Assembly (NCBI GenBank): GCA_902795345.1
Contig: CADBKO010000017.1
Coordinates: 1-56,480, forward strand
Direction of reading: 5' to 3'
DNA length: 56,480 nt
DNA from: Oscillospiraceae bacterium
GTDB taxonomy: Bacteria; Bacillota; Clostridia; Oscillospirales; Oscillospiraceae
Part shown: piece after piece, positions 51,288-56,480 of the stretch
Layout of the letters: the number at the start of each line of letters is the position of its first letter
How positions within the stretch are numbered: position 1 is the stretch's first letter
Notes under the pieces: model-generated
What the model was told of the DNA's origin: nothing
Seen by the model: only the letters and a program-made list of their open reading frames with translations
Databases searched by the model: none
Position numbers and translations under genes: made by a program

Positions 51288-51356
51288 TCGTAAGTCCTTC
51301 CTTTCCGTTCAGAGGGGTTTCCCCCTATGATTTTCAGCTCTGATTGTTCGCACATC

Positions 51357-51385
51357 AGTATAATGATTTCTTTATCCTCTGTCAA
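51357..51385 (-). promoter_or_regulatory. Promoter of the SLH/GLUG surface protein
   Basis: Perfect TTGACA (51385-51380), 17 nt, TATACT (51362-51357), about 70 bp before the start codon. Among the strongest promoters in the window; likely drives the genes down to 39923 in part. Confidence 0.75.
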
Positions 51386-51421
51386 GAATATATCCTCATT
51401 TCAGGATAATCGCTTGCTGAT

Positions 51422-52288
51422 TCACCAATCGATACCCAGCTTTTCCACCAGGTCCCAGCGGATCTCCGCGGGGTCCCAGCCCATGACGGCCATGGTCTGG
51501 GGGCGAAGGAGTTCCCAGCCCTCCGGTGCGGGCCGGGCATGGCGCTCCACCCAGCGGAGGATCTCCGTGTCGCCGCTCACGGGAAAGACGGCCTCTGCCA
51601 GGGCTTCCTTCGTGGGGGCGGTGAGCTTCCTGGCGTCGGTGACGTAGCGCACCTCCGGGTTCGCCCCGGCCTCATACAGCAGATTGAAGTGGATGTTCAG
51701 GCCGTATTTCCGCCCGTCGGGTCGGGGGGAGGTGTTCCGGGACTCGTCGGCAGAGCGGAGCCAGCGCCCGCCGCCCTTCCGGCCTGGCAGGGGGAAATCG
51801 TCCCTCGGGTCCGCCGCCAGGGCCAGGCTGTAGCAGTATTTCGTGGCGAAGCGGCTGAATCTCAGGATGTTCCCCTGGGCGGGGGAATGGCGGGTGACCG
51901 CGATCTCCGCAGGCTGAAAATCCTCGCCGGGTACGATGGTATTGAAATTGCCCCGAAGGTAATCGATGTTGTCTGCGCCTGCCTCTGCGGCCTTGCGGCG
52001 CACGAAATCCAGCATCTTTTCATTGAAGTCGAAGGCGGTGACCTGCCGGGCTTTTTTCGCCAGGGGTAGGGTCAGGGGCCCGGTGCCGCAGCACACATCG
52101 AGCACCATGGTCTCTTTGGTGATCCGCGTGAGGGCGTCCACCTGCTTTTGGGCAAATCCCGCCTCCCCGGCGCTGCGCTTCTCCCACTGCTCCGCGCCGT
52201 CGTTCCACAGGGCCGCAGCAGCGTCGTCCTTGTCCCGGACGCCCCAGTCGTTGTGCTTTTCCAGCTCCCGCCAATCCAGCCAGAACAT
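51422..52288 (-). CDS. Class I SAM-dependent methyltransferase
   Basis: A 288-residue Rossmann-fold methyltransferase. The SAM-binding motif I is MVLDVCCGTGPLTLPLAKKA (about residues 62-81), and motif II is FDFNEKMLDFVRRKA. The C-terminal region is Trp/Arg-rich and not recognised. It lies between a FecB-type binding protein and surface proteins. Methyltransferases of this kind recur beside Fe/B12-type ABC transporters in anaerobes (recollection), suggesting modification of the imported chelate or its carrier, but the substrate is not evident. AAAGGAGG precedes the start. Confidence 0.85.
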   Translation of the reverse strand: MFWLDWRELEKHNDWGVRDKDDAAAALWNDGAEQWEKRSAGEAGFAQKQVDALTRITKETMVLDVCCGTGPLTLPLAKKARQVTAFDFNEKMLDFVRRKAAEAGADNIDYLRGNFNTIVPGEDFQPAEIAVTRHSPAQGNILRFSRFATKYCYSLALAADPRDDFPLPGRKGGGRWLRSADESRNTSPRPDGRKYGLNIHFNLLYEAGANPEVRYVTDARKLTAPTKEALAEAVFPVSGDTEILRWVERHARPAPEGWELLRPQTMAVMGWDPAEIRWDLVEKLGIDW

Positions 52289-52308
52289 GATTTTTCCTCC
52301 TTTCCCGG

Positions 52309-52341
52309 ACTTACGCCCCCGCGCTGGGCGGGGGCGTAAGT
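52309..52341 (-). other. Perfect 14-bp hairpin between binding protein and methyltransferase
   Basis: ACTTACGCCCCCGC, loop GCTGG, GCGGGGGCGTAAGT. No T-run follows, so it is probably an attenuator or mRNA-stability hairpin that lowers expression of the methyltransferase relative to the transporter. Confidence 0.55.
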
Positions 52342-52357
52342 GTGTGTCAGCCGATCC

Positions 52358-54475
52358 TTACCGATGAAGGATCGTATCGAGCTGTGTGTCCGACAGCTCA
52401 TAGCCGTAGAAATCCAGGAAGAAATCCCGGATGGTCTGCTCGGCGTCGTAATCGTAAATATCCGGCTGGATGATGTTCGCCGCCCACTGCCAGACCAGGG
52501 GGTTCTCCGCGTTGGCCAGGCCGGAGCAGCTCAGGCCGTAGGGCACGATGTAAAGGGTCCCGTTCTTCACGGCCTTCAGGTTCTTGTATGCGTCGTTATC
52601 CAGGAATTCCAGGGTCTGGGCGCTCTCGCAGAAGATGATGTCCGGGTCGTACATGATGAGGTCCTCGGCGGACATTTCGGCGGCATACTGGGGGAAGCCC
52701 GCCAGGGCGCCGATGTTCACGCCGCCGGCGGCGGCGATCCAGTTATTGGGCATGGAGTTCACGCCGCAGACCGCGCCGTTACTGCGGAGATAAGCCACCA
52801 TGGGCTTACTTTCCTCCGCCAGGCCCGCGCTCTTTTCCGCCACGTCGGCCATCAACTGCCGGTAGAAGGTCTCATACCGCGCCGCCTGCATGGGAGCGCC
52901 GCCCCCCAGGGCGGCGGACATGATCTTCATGGTCCGCAGCAGCTCCTCCTCGTTGCCCAGGTTGCAGTAGGCCACGGGGAAACCCGCATTCTGCAGATTG
53001 CCGCCCAGCTCGGTGGAGCGGGTGTAGATCATGACAAGGTCGGGCTCCGCCAGCAGCAGGGCTTCCGCATCCATGTTGCTCTCGGTGAGAACGGTCATCC
53101 CCTCCAGCTCGGGGAACATGGCGTTCAGGAGGGTGCCCTTACTCGCGTCCGCCCCGTCGCCCAGGTTGGCAACGGCGTCGCTGCCCGCCAGGATCAGGGT
53201 GAGCTGGGTGAGGTTCAGCTTGCCGGTGGAGATCTTCTTCACGGGGATGGGGACTTCCACCTCATTGCCGTTCAGGTCCGTGATGATGCGGCTTTCCATG
53301 TTCAACTCAGGCGTCTCGTAGTTCAGAATCATCTGAGCCTGGTTGTCGCTGAGCTCATAGCCCAGGAAGCGGCGGTAGAAGATTTTCAGTTCTTCCTTGA
53401 TATCGAAATCTTCAAACAGATCGGGATAAAGGAGCTTGGCGCACCACTGGGGCTGGAGGGCGGCCTCCACGCCGTAGCGGTCCCAGGCGAAGATGCCCCT
53501 GGGATTGGCATAGACCCGCCCGTTTTTGACGGCCTTCAGGTTGGCCCACACGGGATCGGCCATGATCTCGTCCACCTGGCTCTGGGGCCGCCCGGTGATC
53601 AGCACGTCGGGATCCCACTCTATGACCTGCTCGATGGAGATGGTCTGCAGGTTGCCCTCCAGGCCCTGGGCGGCGGCGTTGATGCCCCCGGCGTAGGTGA
53701 TCCACTGGTCGATGATGGTGTTGGCCCCGTCGAAATCCAGCTCATAGACGCTGCTGCCGTGGGCCACGGTGGTGCGTTCCTCGTCGGGGATGCCGGACAC
53801 GCGGGAGGAGACGAAATCCAGCCGCTCATTGAGATAGTCCACATAGTCCTCCGCGATGGCCAGGGCCTCGCTGCCGAAGACCTCCGCCGTGAGGCGGATG
53901 GACTGGATCAGGGTCTCATAGGTGTTGAAGGAGCAGTTGATGAAGGGGATGCCCACGTTCTCGAACATCTCCCGGTATTTCTCATTGGAGCCGAAGACCA
54001 CGTCCGGGTCGGCGGCGATGATCTCCTCCAGGCTCATGTCCGTGGAGAAGGTGGTGGACTGGGCGTTCCAGAAATTTGGGCAGACGATATACATCCACTG
54101 ATGGGTGTTCGTGTTGGCGCAGGTGATGAGCATGCCCTCCGCCCGGTCCAGCATCAGGTCCACGGCGTTGTGGGCAAACCAGCTCTCCACATAGGTGTGG
54201 ACTTCATAGGGGATCTCCACCACGTTTCCCTTCATGTCGGTGACGGTGCGCGTCGCGGGCTGAGGCTCCTGCGTCGGCGCAGGGGCTTCCGTGGGCGCGG
54301 GTTGTGCTGTCGGTTGCGGCGCTTCCGTGGGCGCGGGGGCCTGGGTGGGCGCCGCCGTGGTGTCCGGTGCCTGGGTAGGCTCGGCGGTAGGCGCGGTTTT
54401 TCCGCCGCCGCTGCAGCCCGACAGCAGCGCAAGCACCATGACCAGGGCCAGCAGCAGCGCAAGACTTCTCTTCAT
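52358..54475 (-). CDS. Tandem-fused FecB/BtuF-type binding lipoprotein (two binding domains)
   Basis: A 705-residue lipoprotein. Signal with lipobox LLSGC, then a Pro/Ala/Thr-rich tether (EPTQAPDTTAAPTQAPAPTE), then two complete class III binding domains. Domain 1 (about 75-390) opens RTVTDMKGNVVEIPYEV and ends FYRRFLGYELSDNQAQMIL. Domain 2 (about 395-705) opens RIITDLNGNEVEVPIPV and ends FFLDFYGYELSDTQLDTIL. The parallel starts and ends show internal duplication. Usual family proteins have one such domain. One polypeptide offering two lobes could bind one large ligand or raise local capture. AGGAGG precedes the ATG; the ABC ATPase stop is 66 bp upstream. Confidence 0.9.
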   Translation of the reverse strand: MKRSLALLLALVMVLALLSGCSGGGKTAPTAEPTQAPDTTAAPTQAPAPTEAPQPTAQPAPTEAPAPTQEPQPATRTVTDMKGNVVEIPYEVHTYVESWFAHNAVDLMLDRAEGMLITCANTNTHQWMYIVCPNFWNAQSTTFSTDMSLEEIIAADPDVVFGSNEKYREMFENVGIPFINCSFNTYETLIQSIRLTAEVFGSEALAIAEDYVDYLNERLDFVSSRVSGIPDEERTTVAHGSSVYELDFDGANTIIDQWITYAGGINAAAQGLEGNLQTISIEQVIEWDPDVLITGRPQSQVDEIMADPVWANLKAVKNGRVYANPRGIFAWDRYGVEAALQPQWCAKLLYPDLFEDFDIKEELKIFYRRFLGYELSDNQAQMILNYETPELNMESRIITDLNGNEVEVPIPVKKISTGKLNLTQLTLILAGSDAVANLGDGADASKGTLLNAMFPELEGMTVLTESNMDAEALLLAEPDLVMIYTRSTELGGNLQNAGFPVAYCNLGNEEELLRTMKIMSAALGGGAPMQAARYETFYRQLMADVAEKSAGLAEESKPMVAYLRSNGAVCGVNSMPNNWIAAAGGVNIGALAGFPQYAAEMSAEDLIMYDPDIIFCESAQTLEFLDNDAYKNLKAVKNGTLYIVPYGLSCSGLANAENPLVWQWAANIIQPDIYDYDAEQTIRDFFLDFYGYELSDTQLDTILHR

Positions 54476-54541
54476 TCGATGTTTCCTCCTATTTGCTTTC
54501 TTCTGCATGTCTATGATCCAGCCGGTCTCCCGGCCTGTCAT

Positions 54542-55324
54542 CTAACTCAGCATGGGGACGCAGCTTCGGACGATGCGCCCGTCGTCCCCGCGGGTCTCGG
54601 TGATCTTCACCTCCACCCCATAGGCCCGGTACAGGTTAGCCTCCGTCACGATCTCGTCCACCGGCCCCTCCAGCACTTCCTTATGCTTGGTCAGCAGGAT
54701 CACCCGGTCGCAGCAGAGGAAAGCGTGGTCGGGATTGTGGGTAGTCATCAGCACCCCCAGGCCGGAGCCGGAGAGGCCCTTGATACACTCCAGCACCCGG
54801 ATTTGATTGCCGAAATCCAGGTTGGCGGTGGGCTCGTCCATCACCAGCAGCTTTGGGTTCTGGGCCAGGGCGCGGGCGATCAGCACCATCTGCCGTTCGC
54901 CGCCGGAGATCTGGGTATAGATCTTCTCCCGGAGATAGGAGATGCCCAGCAGCTCCATGACCCGGTCCGCGATGCGGTATTCCCGGATGCCGGGGGCTTC
55001 GAAGCTCTTGAGATGGGAGGCCCGCCCCATGACCACCACATCCGGCACGGTGTAGGGGAAGGGCGGCTCATGGCCCTGGGGCACATAGCCCACGCTCCGA
55101 GAAAACTCCTTCTGGCTGATGTGGGCTTTGTTTACCCCGTCCAGCAGGATCTCTCCCTCGATGAGCTTCAGGAAGCCCAGCACCGAGCGGAACACCGTGG
55201 TCTTGCCGATGCCGTTGGGCCCCAGGATGCAGACGATCTCCCCCTGCCGAAGACAGAGGGACACGTTTTTCAGCACGGGGACGCCCTCATACCCGCAGGA
55301 GGCGTTCACCACCGTCAGTTCCAT
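54542..55324 (-). CDS. ABC transporter ATP-binding protein, FepC/BtuD type
   Basis: A 260-residue ATPase for the iron-siderophore/B12/haem-type importer. Walker A is ILGPNGIGKTTVFRSVLG, the Q-loop region is VGYVPQGHEPPFPYTVPDVV, the signature is ISGGERQMVLIARAL (consensus SGGERQ of this subfamily), Walker B LLVMDEPTANLD and the switch His in MTTHNPDHAF. Its ATG overlaps the permease stop (TGATG), so the two are made together. The energy comes from ATP, independent of the ExbB-type motor further downstream. Confidence 0.93.
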   Translation of the reverse strand: MELTVVNASCGYEGVPVLKNVSLCLRQGEIVCILGPNGIGKTTVFRSVLGFLKLIEGEILLDGVNKAHISQKEFSRSVGYVPQGHEPPFPYTVPDVVVMGRASHLKSFEAPGIREYRIADRVMELLGISYLREKIYTQISGGERQMVLIARALAQNPKLLVMDEPTANLDFGNQIRVLECIKGLSGSGLGVLMTTHNPDHAFLCCDRVILLTKHKEVLEGPVDEIVTEANLYRAYGVEVKITETRGDDGRIVRSCVPMLS

Positions 55325-56480
55325 CAGGCATTCCCCTTTCTCTTGTAAAGGATGAAGATGAAGAAGGGAGCGCCCAGCAGGCTGGTCAGCACGCCAAGGG
55401 GGATCTCATAGGGCAGCAGCGCCCGGCAGAAATTGTCGATGACCAGCATGAACAGCCCGCCCGTAAGCAGGCTCAGGGGCAGCAGGGTCTTGTTGTTGGG
55501 CCCCACGATGAAGCGCACCAGATGGGGGATCATCAGGCCCACCCAGCCGATGGTGCCCGCGATGGAGACCACGGCGGCGGTGAGCAGGGTAGCGCAGACG
55601 ATGCACACCAGGCGGATGGCCCCCACGTTGACGCCCATGGCCCTGGCCTCGTCCTCCCCGAAGGAGAGGAGGTTCAGCCTCCAGCGGAGGCAGAGGATGG
55701 GCACCGTGCCGATGACGAAGGTGATGACGAAGAAAAGCAGGTCCCGATAGCCCGCCTTTGCGATGGAGCCCATGAGCCAGTAGGTCATCTCCGGCAGCTG
55801 GGATTCCGTGTCGGCCATGTATTTGATGATGGACACCAGGGCATTGAACAGGGTGTTCACCGTCATGCCGCAGAGCACCAGGAGCAGCACCATGTTGCTG
55901 CCCTTCCCGATGGCCTTGCTGAGGAAATAGGACAGAGTCACGGCCACGATGCCCATAACGAAGGCCCCCAGCTGGATCATGGCGGCTCCCTGATCCAGGA
56001 GCATCATGAAGCAGGCCCCCACGCTGGCTCCCGCCGAGGCCCCCAGGATATCCGGGGAGACCATGGGGTTGCGGAAAAGGCCCTGATAGGTCGCGCCAGA
56101 GGCGGATAGAGCCGCGCCCACCAGCACCCCCGCCAGGATGCGGGGCATGCGCACCAGCCAGACCACCGTGTCCTCCCGCCCGGTCATGAAGGGGGGCTGG
56201 GCTGCCCTGCTGCCCAGCCAGGTCCCCACGGACCAGACGGCATGGCGGACGCCCTCCCACAGGGAGACCAGTACCCTTCCGGGGCTCAGGGCATAGCGCC
56301 CCACGGCGAAGGAGACGATGAAGGCGACGGCCAGCAGCAGGGACACCACGGTGACCGTGACCTTCACGCGCCGCCGGCTGCGCTTGTATTCCCTTTGAAA
56401 TTCTTCCTCCCTGGCGCTGACGGTCCCCTCGTCCCCGTCCCCCAGGCTTTCCAGGTCAAAGATGGTGGCCTTCCCTTCCT
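55324..56480 (-). CDS. FecCD-family ABC permease (5' end outside window)
   Basis: About 385 visible residues. Ten hydrophobic segments follow the FecCD/BtuC pattern: VGRYALSPGRVLVSLW, RMPRILAGVLVGAALSASGATYQ (split by the RxPR...GAALxxxGxxxQ family signature), NPMVSPDILGASAGASVGA, and DEARAMGVNVG with the IGWVGLMIPHLVRFIVGPNN end. Before the GTG at 56367, which has no ribosome site, the frame stays open with a charged cytosolic tail (EEEFQREYKRSRRR), so the true start is probably beyond the right edge. It forms the pore used by the FepC-type ATPase and the FecB-type lipoproteins. Confidence 0.92.
   Translation of the reverse strand, partial: EGKATIFDLESLGDGDEGTVSAREEEFQREYKRSRRRVKVTVTVVSLLLAVAFIVSFAVGRYALSPGRVLVSLWEGVRHAVWSVGTWLGSRAAQPPFMTGREDTVVWLVRMPRILAGVLVGAALSASGATYQGLFRNPMVSPDILGASAGASVGACFMMLLDQGAAMIQLGAFVMGIVAVTLSYFLSKAIGKGSNMVLLLVLCGMTVNTLFNALVSIIKYMADTESQLPEMTYWLMGSIAKAGYRDLLFFVITFVIGTVPILCLRWRLNLLSFGEDEARAMGVNVGAIRLVCIVCATLLTAAVVSIAGTIGWVGLMIPHLVRFIVGPNNKTLLPLSLLTGGLFMLVIDNFCRALLPYEIPLGVLTSLLGAPFFIFILYKRKGNA

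Noticed and set aside
46717..51421. A cobalamin or other riboswitch upstream of the FecB-type genes
   Set aside because: The gaps upstream of these genes are short and hold only simple hairpins; no B12-box-like conserved core was seen.

Overview
The window reads as chromosome of a GC-rich Bacillota (Clostridia), most like a gut Oscillospiraceae (Flavonifractor/Intestinimonas/Lawsonibacter type). That placement is inferred from strong AGGAGG ribosome sites, S-layer-homology (SLH) surface proteins, glycyl-radical and electron-bifurcating flavoenzymes, lipoproteins with Gram-positive signal peptides, and high GC throughout except in one island. No rRNA or CRISPR array was seen.

Layout. 1-4.1 kb: carbohydrate ABC importer operon (ATPase, two permeases, binding protein running off the left edge). 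4.2-5.9 kb: a two-gene unit with a Cys-rich DUF2284 protein and a zinc-ribbon protein. 5.9-8.5 kb: secreted M3 peptidase with SLH anchor, and tRNA-Val. 8.6-14.3 kb: an Old Yellow Enzyme family flavoprotein, a glycyl radical enzyme and its activase, with a 418-bp inverted-repeat element wedged between the last two. 14.4-19.4 kb: GreA, a histidine phosphatase, an unusual SDR, three tandem single-pass microproteins sharing a KLYD motif, 3-methyladenine glycosylase, a P-loop kinase-like protein, a second non-coding inverted-repeat element and a GNAT. 19.5-25.9 kb: acyl-CoA dehydrogenase, EtfB, ferredoxin-fused EtfA, acyl-CoA ligase and CoA-transferase, the same gene set as the caffeyl-CoA reductase (car) operon. 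26-33.8 kb: MobA, cupin, FAH-family hydrolase, DUF1294, ModE-like regulator, U32 protein, cyclophilin, SGNH hydrolase, DUF4358 lipoprotein and RluA.

33.8-39.9 kb: tRNA-Asp and tRNA-Thr, followed by an AT-richer integrated island (integrase, excisionase, RepA-like ATPase, second tyrosine recombinase, degenerate repeats). A 30-bp imperfect inverted pair brackets its inner part.

39.9-56.5 kb: a cell-surface and metal/chelate-transport locus on the minus strand. It contains a FecCD-type permease, ATPase, a tandem-fused FecB-type binding lipoprotein, a SAM methyltransferase, an SLH surface protein broken by repeat-associated frameshifts, a ModE-like regulator and then five overlapping genes. Those five are a FecB-type lipoprotein, a membrane-anchored protein with a long Glu-Pro spacer, an ExbB/TolQ-type channel, an ExbD-like DUF2149 protein and a 1,453-residue surface protein. 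The last set looks like a TonB-ExbB-ExbD-like energy transducer rebuilt for a monoderm envelope, and is the best candidate here for an undescribed system.
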